DNA from: JAAUUE01 sp943370025 | GTDB lineage: Bacteria; Cyanobacteriota; Cyanobacteriia; Cyanobacteriales; JAAUUE01 | Direction of reading: 5' to 3' | Assembly: GCA_943370025.1 (NCBI GenBank) | Contig: CALRPI020000013.1 | Span: forward strand, 1 to 64,000 | DNA: 64,000 nt | Shown here: one piece after another, positions 51,962-60,840 of the stretch | Position numbering within the stretch: the first letter of the stretch is position 1 | How the letters are laid out: every line of letters starts with the position of its first letter | Made by a program: the position numbers and the translations under genes | The notes under the pieces: model-generated | Told to the model about the DNA's origin: nothing | The model's database searches: none | Seen by the model: the letters and a program-made list of their open reading frames with translations, nothing else

Positions 51962-52360
51962 CTAACTACCCCGACGGAGGGCTGCTTCTACCTGCTTAAA
52001 TTCATACTCTAGGCGATCCTTGAGTTTTTGGGGTAGGGGGCGATTGGGGTAGGAACTGTAGTGGGCAGCAAGGGAATTGAGGGCTGTCCGCATGGTGGTG
52101 AAGGAACTAAGTTTGGCTAGGGCTGTATCCCGGCGATAACGAGCCGCAAAATCATTTATTTTCTGACGAGCTTCAGCTTGAGCAGCAGCCTTACTGGGGT
52201 CTTTGTCAGGAACTTCGATCGCAGTTCTCAGGCTAGTCACTACAGCAAGAGTATCTTCTCGGTAGTTGCCCGATAGAGCAGAAGGGCTTTCTGTACAACC
52301 CATTAAGCCAACAACAACAACTAACAACAGAGCTATTAAACGTGATAAGTAAGGGCGCAT
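51962..52360 (-). CDS. psb27: Photosystem II repair/assembly lipoprotein Psb27
   Basis: A 132-residue lipoprotein. The signal peptide ends in the lipobox LMGC (about residues 19-22), then a four-helix domain follows with SGNYREDTLAVV and KLSSFTTMRTALNSLAAHYSSYPNRPLPQKLKDRL, matching Psb27. It binds the lumenal side of CP43 in assembling photosystem II. Single gene, with normal family length. Confidence 0.93.
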   Translation of the reverse strand: MRPYLSRLIALLLVVVVGLMGCTESPSALSGNYREDTLAVVTSLRTAIEVPDKDPSKAAAQAEARQKINDFAARYRRDTALAKLSSFTTMRTALNSLAAHYSSYPNRPLPQKLKDRLEYEFKQVEAALRRGS

Positions 52361-52428
52361 AAAATATATTTCCGTTATATTTTTCTGGGAATTAAAACCT
52401 TTTCATTGTGCCTTTCGATCCTATCACC

Positions 52429-52464
52429 GTTGGGATCACTGTTGGGATCACTGTTGGGATCACT
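52429..52464. repeat. 12 bp tandem repeat (3 perfect copies)
   Basis: GTTGGGATCACT occurs three times head to tail in the short gap between psb27 and the GAF kinase gene, followed by a partial unit. It is non-coding. Confidence 0.9.
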
Positions 52465-52509
52465 GATTTGGATGGTTATTGGGGTAGCTTAAGCTGTGTA
52501 CCGATACCT

Positions 52510-54063
52510 CTAATCTCTCTGGGTAAGAGGCAGATAAATAATGAATTCTGCGCCAGCGCCGGAAGTAGAAACACATTCAAGACTGCCTTTGTGCTGTTCA
52601 GCGATTATTTGATAGCTAATGGCTAGTCCCATGCCGGTACCTTTACCAACAGGTTTAGTTGTAAAAAAAGGATTGAATAGGCGCTGCCTGACAAACTCTG
52701 AGATCCCCGCTCCGTTATCTTGGATGCGAAGTTCGATCGCAGCGTTCCCATTCTTGCTGGTCATGGTAGTACTAATGGCGATCATCCCCGGTTCTCTGTT
52801 GATGGCGGCTAGAGTATGCTGACTTTCTGGTTGCTGGAGGCTATCAAGGGCATTATTAAAAATATTAATCAATGCTTGGTTAAGTAGCCCGGGATAGCAT
52901 TCTATCAGGGGTAAATCACCATAATTTTTAATAATCTTAACCTCCGGATGAGCCACCGTTGCTTGACAGCGATTTTCTAGCAAAGTAGTAATGGCATCTA
53001 GATTTTGATGGATATCCACAAATTTTTTCCCGACCTCATCAAGATGGGAGAAAATCCGCAGCGATTTCATAATATCCCGGATGCGGACTACTCCATTTTT
53101 CATAGAGTTAAGCAGTTTAGGCAAATCTTCTTGGAGATGGTCAAAGTCAATCTCATCAGTTATTTGAGCGATTTCCGGAATAATCTCTGGGTAAATATCT
53201 TGATATGTTTTCACTAAATTTAGGAGGGATATCAAATAGGCTCTGCAATGATCTAAATTCCCGGAAATAAAACTAATTGGGTTATTAATTTCGTGGGTAA
53301 TTCCGGCAACTAATTGTCCTAGGGATGACATTTTTTCTGCTTGAATTAGGCTGGATTGAGTTTCATGGAGTTGCCGAATAGCTAGCTCTAGTTCAATATT
53401 TTTAGTATTTGCAAAATTAGTAGCTTCCTCCCGAAGTTTAATCTCCTGTTGCAGTTGTTCTGCTACTAGGCGTAGCTCTAGCTGAGCCATCACTTGACGG
53501 CTGAGGGCTTGGAGAGCATTGATCTGGGCTGAACTAATTTCCCGAGGAACTTGATCGATCACACATAGGGTGCCGAGGGCAAAGCCATCACTCGTGACTA
53601 GGGGAGCACCAGCATAGAAACGAATATTTGGGTTATCGGCGACGAGGGGATTTTCTGCAAAACGCTGATCTTCTAGGGCATTTGGCACAACCATCACTTC
53701 TTCTGGTTTCTGGATGGCATGGCTACAAAATGCTTGACTTCTGGGGGTTTCCGTAGCATCTAGCCCATGGCGGGATTTGAACCATTGCCGATCGCTATCA
53801 ATCAAACTCACCAAGGCGATCGGGGTATTACAGATCTGAGCAGCAATAGTAGTTAAATCATCATAATCCTGTTCTGGCAAGGTATCTAGTAAGTGATATC
53901 TCTGTAGAACCGAGAGTCTTTCTGACTCAGAATAATTTGTGTAAAAAGAAGATTCTGGGATCTGTGCATCTTGGGATTGATGCTTAATCTCTTCTGCCGG
54001 ATCAATCCTATTTAACAAATTGTTGAGATGATGGGGATTAAATAATCTATGAATATTTACCAT
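52510..54063 (-). CDS. GAF-domain sensor histidine kinase
   Basis: A 517-residue soluble kinase. The GAF domain (about 55-205) has LPEQDYDDLTTIAAQICNTPIALVSLID, HGLDATETPRSQAFCSHAI and FYAGAPLV, the common 'GAF with DRQWFKS' type of sensor. A coiled linker, HisKA (VAGITHEINNPISFISGNL) and HATPase (NALDSLQQP, DNGAGI, GKGTGMGLAISYQI) follow. No conserved Cys for bilin attachment in the usual position is evident. No response regulator is adjacent. Preceded by a promoter-like AT-rich gap. Confidence 0.92.
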   Translation of the reverse strand: MVNIHRLFNPHHLNNLLNRIDPAEEIKHQSQDAQIPESSFYTNYSESERLSVLQRYHLLDTLPEQDYDDLTTIAAQICNTPIALVSLIDSDRQWFKSRHGLDATETPRSQAFCSHAIQKPEEVMVVPNALEDQRFAENPLVADNPNIRFYAGAPLVTSDGFALGTLCVIDQVPREISSAQINALQALSRQVMAQLELRLVAEQLQQEIKLREEATNFANTKNIELELAIRQLHETQSSLIQAEKMSSLGQLVAGITHEINNPISFISGNLDHCRAYLISLLNLVKTYQDIYPEIIPEIAQITDEIDFDHLQEDLPKLLNSMKNGVVRIRDIMKSLRIFSHLDEVGKKFVDIHQNLDAITTLLENRCQATVAHPEVKIIKNYGDLPLIECYPGLLNQALINIFNNALDSLQQPESQHTLAAINREPGMIAISTTMTSKNGNAAIELRIQDNGAGISEFVRQRLFNPFFTTKPVGKGTGMGLAISYQIIAEQHKGSLECVSTSGAGAEFIIYLPLTQRD

Positions 54064-54256
54064 TTTTTCTCCTGAAGCAATAGGGGCATTTATATAAAGT
54101 AGTCCACGCTAGAAATTGAAGATATTCATAGGACTTTATAATATTTACTCTATCAAGGAAAAGAGATAAACTAGGGAAGCTTTATAATGTTTTCCTGTTA
54201 CTACAGCTTATTAGAGATGAAACCTACACAGGTTGATAAAAGTACAGAGGATGTTC

Positions 54257-54345
54257 TATAGCAGTCTGAAATCATTTGCTAATAGTTACCAAGTCAATCC
54301 GACTCTGGTAGATGGTTTTAGGACTTACGCCTTTGGAGGTTTTTG
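54257..54345. repeat. Truncated family A copy (A10) joined to a family C fragment (C8)
   Basis: The first ~62 bases (TATAGCAGTCTGAAATCATT...GATGGTTTT) follow the 102 bp A subtype. Then, with no right A end, the sequence becomes TTAGGACTTACGCCTTTGGAGGTTTTTG, the beginning of a C element, also broken off. The 591-base gap also contains a decayed CTACCGCAGGCGGATAAAATT hairpin (near 54495) and A9. Confidence 0.6.
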
Positions 54346-54541
54346 TGGTCTATCTTTTTCTCTGCCAATATAATTACATTACGGATTGAACAAGTGAATT
54401 TCAAGGAATAAATCTTGAGTATTTTTGAATATATTACTGTATAGTAATTCTGGATTATTCACTGTATTAAATTGTGTCTTGCAGATAATTTCATCTACCG
54501 CAGGCGGATAAAATTATTGAGGATTGATATATGAGGATTGC

Positions 54542-54633
54542 TATAGCGATCCTAAATGAATTTAGAATTTTAGAGGGTTGAGAACGGCTCTCCCGGAGGG
54601 GTATCTGTTCTCAACCTATTGAGGATTGCTATA
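54542..54633. repeat. Family A element, copy A9
   Basis: A 92 bp copy in the opposite orientation to A1: TATAGCGATCCTAAATGAAT...TTGAGGATTGCTATA with a GGGTTGAGAACGG hairpin and CTCCCGGAGG tip. It ends 21 bases before trmJ, so the gene's promoter is in or before the element. Confidence 0.85.
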
Positions 54634-54654
54634 TAAATTTCTATAGAATAAACA

Positions 54655-55485
54655 ATGCTTACTTTATCTCAGGTCAGAATTATTTTAGTAGAAACCGCTG
54701 GAGCATTGAATCTGGGTTCCGTGGCGCGGGTGATGAAGAATATGGGACTATCTCAATTGGTGTTAGTCAATCCTCAGTGCGATCGCTACAGCGAAGAAGC
54801 TCAACATATGGCAGTCCACGCCAAAAATATTCTCAACAATGCCCAGATAGTTGCGGATTTACCCACCGCCTTGGTGGGGTGCAGTCGAGCGATCGCCACT
54901 ACCTCTGAACCGCGATCGCTAGATACTCCCCTAGAACCCCTCCGCTCCACGCTGCCTTGGCTAGTCGCCACCCCCCAACCCAGCGCCCTAATTTTTGGAC
55001 GGGAAGATAGTGGTCTCAGCAATACCGAATTAAATTATGCCCAGAGATTCGTCGCCATTCCCTCCCATCAAGATTATCCTTCCCTAAATCTGGCGCAGGC
55101 AGTGGCAATTTGTTGCTACGAGTTGTATCAGCTAACGCTTAATAGCAGTGCCGATAATATAATTGCCGATAATCTCAGTGTCGATAGCATCGGCAGCGAT
55201 CGAGAGCTAGATAACTTAATCACCGCCTCAGCTACTACCTCAGCCACTGATGCAAATATCACGCCCAAAAAAGCAGAATTAGTTTCCCTAGATGCCCTAG
55301 AAATGTATTATCAGCAGTTAGAGGCGGTATTGTTAAAAATAGGCTATCTTTACCCCCATACAGCCCCAGCAAAAATGGCTAAATTTCGGCATTTATTTAA
55401 TCGAGTAGATCTAACGCCAGCAGAACTATCAATGATGCGGGGGGTATTAAGCCAAGTAGAATGGGCAGTTCAGCAAAAAGCATGA
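54655..55485 (+). CDS. trmJ: TrmJ-family tRNA 2'-O-methyltransferase (SPOUT)
   Basis: A 276-residue protein. The SPOUT knot signature is complete: VETAGALNLGSVARVMKNMG (motif 1, with the catalytic Arg region), IFGREDSGLSNTEL (motif 2) and SLNLAQAVAICCYELYQL (motif 3). The C-terminal extension after about residue 165 is variable. TrmJ methylates the ribose at position 32 of several tRNAs. The ATGA overlap with the next gene points to translational coupling. Confidence 0.9.
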   Translation: MLTLSQVRIILVETAGALNLGSVARVMKNMGLSQLVLVNPQCDRYSEEAQHMAVHAKNILNNAQIVADLPTALVGCSRAIATTSEPRSLDTPLEPLRSTLPWLVATPQPSALIFGREDSGLSNTELNYAQRFVAIPSHQDYPSLNLAQAVAICCYELYQLTLNSSADNIIADNLSVDSIGSDRELDNLITASATTSATDANITPKKAELVSLDALEMYYQQLEAVLLKIGYLYPHTAPAKMAKFRHLFNRVDLTPAELSMMRGVLSQVEWAVQQKA

Positions 55486-57119
55486 CTAATCAAGAAGAAC
55501 CAGACCAGCGAAAACCACCAACTTCTCTAGGAGGGAATCATCCCAACCCGAAATTCCGTTCTTCCTCAGAACGCCGAATTTTTGAGCCGATCGACTCAAC
55601 TAAAGAACGTGAAAGGTTGGGTGATAATTCCCCACCAGATTCCTTTCAAGGGGAAAGGCTGAGTATTGGTCGACAGAGAAATATGCCTAGAAGTGACGCT
55701 AAAAATGCTTCTAGGGCTATCCCTCAGGGGGAGAGAAAAAGTAATTCTGGAAAACGGAACAGAAGAGGTGGCTTTTCCCCTAGGTTGGGTAATTGGCTGA
55801 GTCAGGTCTTAGGGGGGGCATCTCGCCAGAAACAACGCAACTCTACTGCCAAAAATTTCCCAACAAATCGAAGTTCTGTAGCTCCAGAGGCTGTGGTGGA
55901 ATCTACTCCTAATGCTTCCCCAGCCAGAGGAAGGCGAAAGTCTCTCTATTCCTCCCCAAATTCTGCTAATAATCCTACTGCACCTCGTTCTTTTCCTGTA
56001 TCTCATCCTCCCCTACCTCGAAGACAAAAAACTGCTGCTGCATCGTTTGAGACAACCAAACCTAGTGCTGTAGACAAAAACCCCAAACGTCTATCCAACC
56101 GAAAGAAGGGGGCAGGATCACCAGTAGTTTATGGATTGCGGTTATTGATTTTGGGTGTGGGTTTAGGAGCGATCGCCGGGACTGTCCTCTATATTTCTGA
56201 TCCCGCAGCTCGCCCCATTAGCAAGACCGCTAATCTGGCTGCTATGGAGGCTAACTCAAAAGCTCCTAGCCCCATCATTCCGGTGGCTTCTCCTACCATA
56301 ACAGCGATGAAAGCCCAGCAGGGTATCCCCGCCCTCCAAGAACAACTAGATACCTTGATCAAAGCCCGCCCAAATTTCCAAGTGGGAGTATTTTTGCAGG
56401 ATTTAGATGGTGAATCTGCGGTGAGTCTTTTAGGGGATAATTCCTTTGCCGCTGCCAGTACTATTAAGCTGCCAATTTTAATTGCTTTTTTTCAAGATGT
56501 GGATGCCAAGAAAATTAGCTTAGGGGAAATGCTGACTCTAGAAAAGAGATTTGTGGCTACCGGGTCGGGGGAGTTGCAAGACCAGCCTTTGGGAACTAAA
56601 TACACAATTTTAGATGTGGCTACCCGGATGATGGCGGGGAGTGATAATACGGCAACAAATATGATTATCGATCGCCTAGGTGGTCTAGAGGTACTCAACC
56701 AACGCTTCCAAAGCTGGGGACTAAAAAATACGTCGCTAAAGGCAGTTTTGCCAGATTTGGAAGGGACAAATCTAACCACCCCTAAGGAACTAGCGATGGT
56801 GATCGGGGCGGTGGAGCAGGGAGACTTAATTTCTAGGCGATCGCGGGATTTGGTAATGAGTATTATGCAGCGCACTGAGAATGATACTCTGCTGCCCAAA
56901 GGTCTAGAGAAAAATGCCACGATCGCCCACAAAACCGGCAATCTTGGCACTTTAGTTGCCGATGCTGGATTAATTGATATGCCCAATGGGAAGCGATACA
57001 TCCTAGTCGTGATAGTCAAGCGTCCCCGCAATGATCAAGCAGCACCAGAGTTAGTCCGGCAGATCTCCCGCACCACCTACAATTACTTCAAGCAAGTCCC
57101 CCCTAGCACCAAACCTTAA
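55482..57119 (+). CDS. Membrane-anchored serine beta-lactamase/DD-peptidase-like protein
   Basis: A 545-residue protein starting at the ATG that overlaps the trmJ stop (ATGA). About 1-205 is basic, disordered and Ser/Pro/Arg-rich. One membrane helix (about 213-235) is followed by a class A beta-lactamase/PBP-like catalytic domain with SxxK (ASTIKLP), SDN (GSDNTATN) and KTG (HKTGNLGTL). The class A general-base Glu motif ExxLN is not evident (EGTNLT instead), so peptidoglycan carboxypeptidase-like activity is more likely than penicillin resistance. The active domain would face the periplasm. Confidence 0.85.
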   Translation: MTNQEEPDQRKPPTSLGGNHPNPKFRSSSERRIFEPIDSTKERERLGDNSPPDSFQGERLSIGRQRNMPRSDAKNASRAIPQGERKSNSGKRNRRGGFSPRLGNWLSQVLGGASRQKQRNSTAKNFPTNRSSVAPEAVVESTPNASPARGRRKSLYSSPNSANNPTAPRSFPVSHPPLPRRQKTAAASFETTKPSAVDKNPKRLSNRKKGAGSPVVYGLRLLILGVGLGAIAGTVLYISDPAARPISKTANLAAMEANSKAPSPIIPVASPTITAMKAQQGIPALQEQLDTLIKARPNFQVGVFLQDLDGESAVSLLGDNSFAAASTIKLPILIAFFQDVDAKKISLGEMLTLEKRFVATGSGELQDQPLGTKYTILDVATRMMAGSDNTATNMIIDRLGGLEVLNQRFQSWGLKNTSLKAVLPDLEGTNLTTPKELAMVIGAVEQGDLISRRSRDLVMSIMQRTENDTLLPKGLEKNATIAHKTGNLGTLVADAGLIDMPNGKRYILVVIVKRPRNDQAAPELVRQISRTTYNYFKQVPPSTKP

Positions 57120-57191
57120 CTTAAAAATAAAATTAGCGCGATAAAATTAAATCAGGTGTCGCTTAAAACAGGTTAAATAATAGGTGGTGTG

Positions 57192-57908
57192 ATGACAGAA
57201 ACAACTTTATCTACTAGCTCTAAATCTACTAATAATCCTGAGCTTACCTATACCGATGAACAGATTGAAGCTTGGTTGCAGGGACTATTGGCGATCGCCT
57301 GGTCTGATGGCGATTTTGACCCTCAAGAACAGGAACTAATTGCTGAATTAACCATGGAGCAAATGGCTCACGGCAATAAAAACTTCTGCTCCCTAGATCC
57401 GGTGACCCCCACAGAAATCGCCCAACTCCTTGGCAAAAATACCCCCGCCGCTGATAATTTCATGCGAACTGCTGTGATGGTAGCGATCGCTGATGGCGTG
57501 TATACCCATTCCGAGGCGCAAATTCTCCACCAGTTTGCTAATGCCCTAGGGCTAAACCTAGAGGTATTGCATTCTTTGGAACATACAATTTATCAACAAA
57601 CCGATGAGCTACGCACCGAAATTAATCATCCAGCATCTCACCCCTCTGTAGATGTCTTAGCTCCGGTGCGGGGATGGCTAGATGGATTGGAAATGCACGA
57701 TCCTCGGGTGGCAAGGTTTATGTGCAAGCTAATCCCGGCTCAATGCCCTTTTGAGCGAGATGTAACTTTGTTTGGACGCAAGCTTGTCCACATTCCCCCG
57801 ATGTGCAAAATCAATCCTCTCTACGAACAACTAGTAGGCTTGCGGTTCCGAGCGCTGTCATACCTAGCCGATGATTGCCATGAGGATATCACTGCCTTGA
57901 TCCAGTAA
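57192..57908 (+). CDS. TerB-like domain plus Mo-dependent nitrogenase C-terminal domain
   Basis: A 238-residue protein. Residues ~20-140 are a TerB-like helical bundle (LLAIAWSDGDFDPQEQELI, ADGVYTHSEAQIL: acidic metal-binding turns). Residues ~150-238 match the Mo-nitrogenase C-terminal domain (PF06967), with PVRGWLDGLEMHDPRVARFMCKLIPAQCPFERD, HIPPMCKINPLYEQLVGLRFRALSYLADDC. Despite the name, that domain is common in non-diazotrophic cyanobacteria and does not imply nitrogen fixation. The function is unknown. ATG at 57192 is preferred over the overlapping GTG. Confidence 0.85.
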   Translation: MTETTLSTSSKSTNNPELTYTDEQIEAWLQGLLAIAWSDGDFDPQEQELIAELTMEQMAHGNKNFCSLDPVTPTEIAQLLGKNTPAADNFMRTAVMVAIADGVYTHSEAQILHQFANALGLNLEVLHSLEHTIYQQTDELRTEINHPASHPSVDVLAPVRGWLDGLEMHDPRVARFMCKLIPAQCPFERDVTLFGRKLVHIPPMCKINPLYEQLVGLRFRALSYLADDCHEDITALIQ

Positions 57909-57957
57909 TTCTCTATTAAAATTGAAGTGATAAAAACTTTTGTGGGAGTGTTTTTCT

Positions 57958-58341
57958 ATGTCTCTACAAGAGCTTAAGGAGAGAGCATATCAACTCTCTG
58001 TGAGCGATCGTCTTTCCCTGATTAGTGCTGTTATTCAATCCCTACAAGATATGCCATCGATGGAGGATTGGCAGTACTTAGTCTATCGTCCCCATGCTTG
58101 GCGGAAACAACTTTATCTTAAGGGACGGAAATTACTTGCCTCGATCGTTTGGCAAGACATGATTAGCAATCAAATGTCGCCAGAGGAAGCTGCGGAGAAC
58201 TGGGATATACCTTTGGCGGCTGTTCGTGAAGTAATCAATTACTGTGAAAGTCATCAAGAATTGATCAAGCTAGAGGCTGAAGAAGAAGGTGATCGATTGA
58301 TAGCAAAAGGAGTTGCCCTTGAGTCTACAAATGTTGCTTGA
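57958..58341 (+). CDS. DUF433-type antitoxin-like DNA-binding protein
   Basis: A 127-residue protein from the ATG at 57958 (MSLQELKERAYQLS). The N-terminal part resembles addiction-module proteins, and the C-terminal half contains the DUF433 helix-turn-helix (MISNQMSPEEAAENWDIPLAAVREVINYC). The downstream gene overlaps its end by 23 bases. DUF433 plus DUF5615/PIN-like pairs are predicted toxin-antitoxin systems; here it would be the repressor/antitoxin. Confidence 0.82.
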   Translation: MSLQELKERAYQLSVSDRLSLISAVIQSLQDMPSMEDWQYLVYRPHAWRKQLYLKGRKLLASIVWQDMISNQMSPEEAAENWDIPLAAVREVINYCESHQELIKLEAEEEGDRLIAKGVALESTNVA

Positions 58342-58678
58342 TGAAGATTCTCAAGCGAAGTATTTAGTTAATCTTTTACAAGTAGCGGGTCATGATGTAA
58401 TGACAGTTAACACCGCAAATTTAATGCACTGTCCAGATTTACTTGTGTTGGATTTTGCAAGACAAAATGACCGAGTATTATTGACACGAAACTGTGATGA
58501 CTTTCAGGAGTTACATCAAATAAACTCAGTACACTCTGGGATTTTGGCAGTTTATCAAGATGCGGAGATGTCTAAGAACATGAATTATCAGCAAATTGTA
58601 AAGGCGATCGCAAATTTAGAGTCGATAGAATATGCTCTTGAAAATCAATTTATTATCCTTAATCAGTGGAATTATTGA
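58319..58678 (+). CDS. DUF5615 PIN-like toxin-like protein
   Basis: A 119-residue protein. LLDEDSQAKYLVNLLQVAGHDVMTV, DLLVLDFARQNDRVLLTRNCDDF and HSGILAVYQDAE match DUF5615 (PIN-fold) proteins. The acidic residues of the PIN fold (D in LLDED, and NCDDF) are kept. I start it at TTG 58319 because AAGGAG (58307-58312) lies six bases before it; the first ATG (58331) would be 18 bases away. Either start overlaps the antitoxin gene. A ribonuclease activity is plausible but not shown. Confidence 0.8.
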   Translation: MSLQMLLDEDSQAKYLVNLLQVAGHDVMTVNTANLMHCPDLLVLDFARQNDRVLLTRNCDDFQELHQINSVHSGILAVYQDAEMSKNMNYQQIVKAIANLESIEYALENQFIILNQWNY

Positions 58679-58743
58679 TTTACAATCAATATTCAATTAT
58701 TGGAGCATGGTTTAATAAATCTGTTTTCCCTGCAATCTAGCAA

Positions 58744-59877
58744 CTAGGCATGAACCATGAGATATTGACCATTGCCATTATACTCACCATTACAACTGGC
58801 AAAATTAGCCACAAACCAAATCAAATAAAACCGCCAGATGCGGCGAAACTTGGCGTAGTCCATACCATAATCTAAATCCTTGACGATCGCTTGAGCATCA
58901 TCAAAGTTTTTCAGCCAATTAGCAAAGGTTTTTGAATAATTCATCCCATTCAGATACCATTGGTCTATGGTTTTTAGGTCTTTGTTACAGCTAGGTACTG
59001 CATCATATTTCCAAAAACGACCGTGGGGGAAAATGTATTCATGGGTGAATACACTAGAGATATTGTTAGGAGTTCTCACGGTAATGATATGGATAAAAAC
59101 TCGACCATTTTCTTTTAAGAAAGAGGCTAATTTTTGAAAGGCTTGGGTTAAATTTCCTACATGACAAAATACGCCGATCGACAAAATCTTGTCAAACTTT
59201 TCTGTGAATTGAGCATCATTCAAATCTCCTTCATAGAGTGTGAATCTACCAGAATTTAGATAGCTTTCTGAGTCTTGCATTTTCTGGCGCATATAATCAC
59301 ACTGGTTGTGGCTCAAATTAATTCCAGTGAACCGAACATTGGGAAATTTAGACAAAATATAATTGGCGACACAACCCCAACCACAACCAAAATCTAAAAT
59401 ATTGTCACCATCTTTGATCTCCAGCTTGGCAATCACATCATCCAGCATGTGGATCTGAGATTCTTCCAGATTAGTTGCTCCCCTTTCCCATAGCCCCATG
59501 CTGTATTTAGGATATATGAGCTTTCCTTCTCCTAACATTGGGTTGAGCATGGCTTGAGGTAGATCATATTGAATCTTCATTAGATCCCTTGAGCCGGGAG
59601 CCGTATGATCGGTTTCTGTCAGCACCCACTCGTAGGGAGCAAGAAGAGCCGGAAAATGCTCAAAAAAGATCGGCATACAGGTATCAAAAAGCGATCGCAA
59701 AACTTCATCCGGCACTTCCAATCCATTAATATAGGATTCTGCCACCGCCATTTGTAAGGTATTCACAGCACTAACCGCTAGGCGAGTGGCTCCGTAAGCG
59801 ATCGGGCTTTTACGATGGACATCCCCCACAAGGGGAATGTGTTGCTCAAGGTCTTGGAGGATTGTAGAGGAACTCAT
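58744..59877 (-). CDS. SAM methyltransferase of the cyclopropane-fatty-acid synthase-like family
   Basis: A 377-residue enzyme. The SAM-binding motif is ILDFGCGWGCVANYIL (about 157-172), followed by TGINLSHNQCDYM, SIGVFCHVGNL and GRVFIHIITV. The 110-residue N-terminal helical part and the closing YYLIWFVANFA-like end (YLIWFVANFASCN) are those of the CFA-like/coclaurine N-methyltransferase group. It could methylate lipids or a small amine. Single gene; divergent from ureG across a 169-base gap. Confidence 0.85.
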   Translation of the reverse strand: MSSSTILQDLEQHIPLVGDVHRKSPIAYGATRLAVSAVNTLQMAVAESYINGLEVPDEVLRSLFDTCMPIFFEHFPALLAPYEWVLTETDHTAPGSRDLMKIQYDLPQAMLNPMLGEGKLIYPKYSMGLWERGATNLEESQIHMLDDVIAKLEIKDGDNILDFGCGWGCVANYILSKFPNVRFTGINLSHNQCDYMRQKMQDSESYLNSGRFTLYEGDLNDAQFTEKFDKILSIGVFCHVGNLTQAFQKLASFLKENGRVFIHIITVRTPNNISSVFTHEYIFPHGRFWKYDAVPSCNKDLKTIDQWYLNGMNYSKTFANWLKNFDDAQAIVKDLDYGMDYAKFRRIWRFYLIWFVANFASCNGEYNGNGQYLMVHA

Positions 59878-60046
59878 GTTTATATTGGGTTTAAAGTTTA
59901 TATTGGGTATTGAAGTATTGGTTATTAAAGATGCCGCTATTCTAGCCCAGTAACCTTAAGCTGTGGAGAAATATAACTAGCGACATAAAAGCTGGGGTGT
60001 GCCGCACAGTACACCCCAGTAAACAAACGATTTCAGGAGGAAAGGG

Positions 60047-60658
60047 ATGAGTACATTTCGAGTCGGGGTGGCAGGACCTGTAGGTTCTGGGAAGACTGCC
60101 TTGGTGGATTCCCTCTGTAAGGCTTTGCGGAATGATTACCAATTAGCTGTGGTCACCAACGATATCTATACCCAAGAAGATGCTCAGTTTTTGGTTAGGA
60201 GTGAGGCACTGAGTAGCGATCGCATCCTGGGGGTGGAAACCGGGGGTTGTCCCCATACGGCGATTCGGGAAGATGCTTCCATGAACATGGCGGCGATCGC
60301 CCAACTAGAAAAAACCTTCCCCGATCTTGATTTAGTCTTCCTCGAAAGCGGTGGCGACAACCTTGCTGCCACCTTTAGCCCAGAGCTAGTAGACCTGACC
60401 CTCTACGTAATAGATGTAGCCGCTGGAGACAAAATCCCCCGCAAGGGCGGTCCCGGTATTACCAAATCTGATTTGTTGGTCATTAATAAAACCGATCTGG
60501 CACCCCATGTGGGAGCTAGCCTAGAAGTTATGGCTAGGGATGCCAAAACAATGCGGGGAACCAAGCCATTTATTTTCACTAACCTGAAGACAAAAACCGG
60601 ACTCTCAGAAGTAATTACTTTTGTCAAAATTAACTTAGGAGAACCGATATCTGTCTAA
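60047..60658 (+). CDS. ureG: Urease accessory GTPase UreG
   Basis: A 203-residue SIMIBI GTPase with P-loop GPVGSGKT (10-17), VVTNDIYTQEDA, ETGGCPHTAIREDAS (nickel-site CPH) and FLESGGDNLAATFSP. It delivers nickel to urease with UreF/UreH/UreE, none of which is in the window. A strong AGGAGG-type Shine-Dalgarno (CAGGAGGAAAGGG) precedes the ATG. The other urease genes must be elsewhere, as in many cyanobacteria. Confidence 0.95.
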   Translation: MSTFRVGVAGPVGSGKTALVDSLCKALRNDYQLAVVTNDIYTQEDAQFLVRSEALSSDRILGVETGGCPHTAIREDASMNMAAIAQLEKTFPDLDLVFLESGGDNLAATFSPELVDLTLYVIDVAAGDKIPRKGGPGITKSDLLVINKTDLAPHVGASLEVMARDAKTMRGTKPFIFTNLKTKTGLSEVITFVKINLGEPISV

Positions 60659-60673
60659 TTCTCTTTTTTGAGC

Positions 60674-60780
60674 TAGTGTGTATCCATAAGTATTGATCAA
60701 TCCCTTTGATACGAAGGATCCCCCTAGCCCCCTACCCTAACGGGAAGGCAAAGCCAACAAAATGGGGGAGAATTAATTAA
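60674..60780. repeat. Repeat remnant related to the tip of A5
   Basis: TGTGTATCCATAAGTATTGATCA and GGATCCCCCTAGCCCCCTA correspond in order to the expanded tip of A5 (ACACACAAGTATTGATCA, GGATCCCCCTAAATCCCCC), so a shared element is indicated. It continues into a GGGGAG/AAATTTCC stretch and leads to the TPR gene. Confidence 0.55.
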
Positions 60781-60840
60781 ATTTCCTTTTCTCAAGGGTT
60801 TTGAGGGGGATTCTATTCAAGTACAGCCTACCTAACAATC

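Noticed and set aside
56492..57031. 179-codon antisense ORF in the beta-lactamase-like gene
   Set aside because: It is opposite an intact gene with all motifs, is of low complexity, and has no start context.
57192..57908. Evidence for nitrogen fixation
   Set aside because: The Mo-nitrogenase C-terminal domain alone is widespread in non-fixing cyanobacteria.
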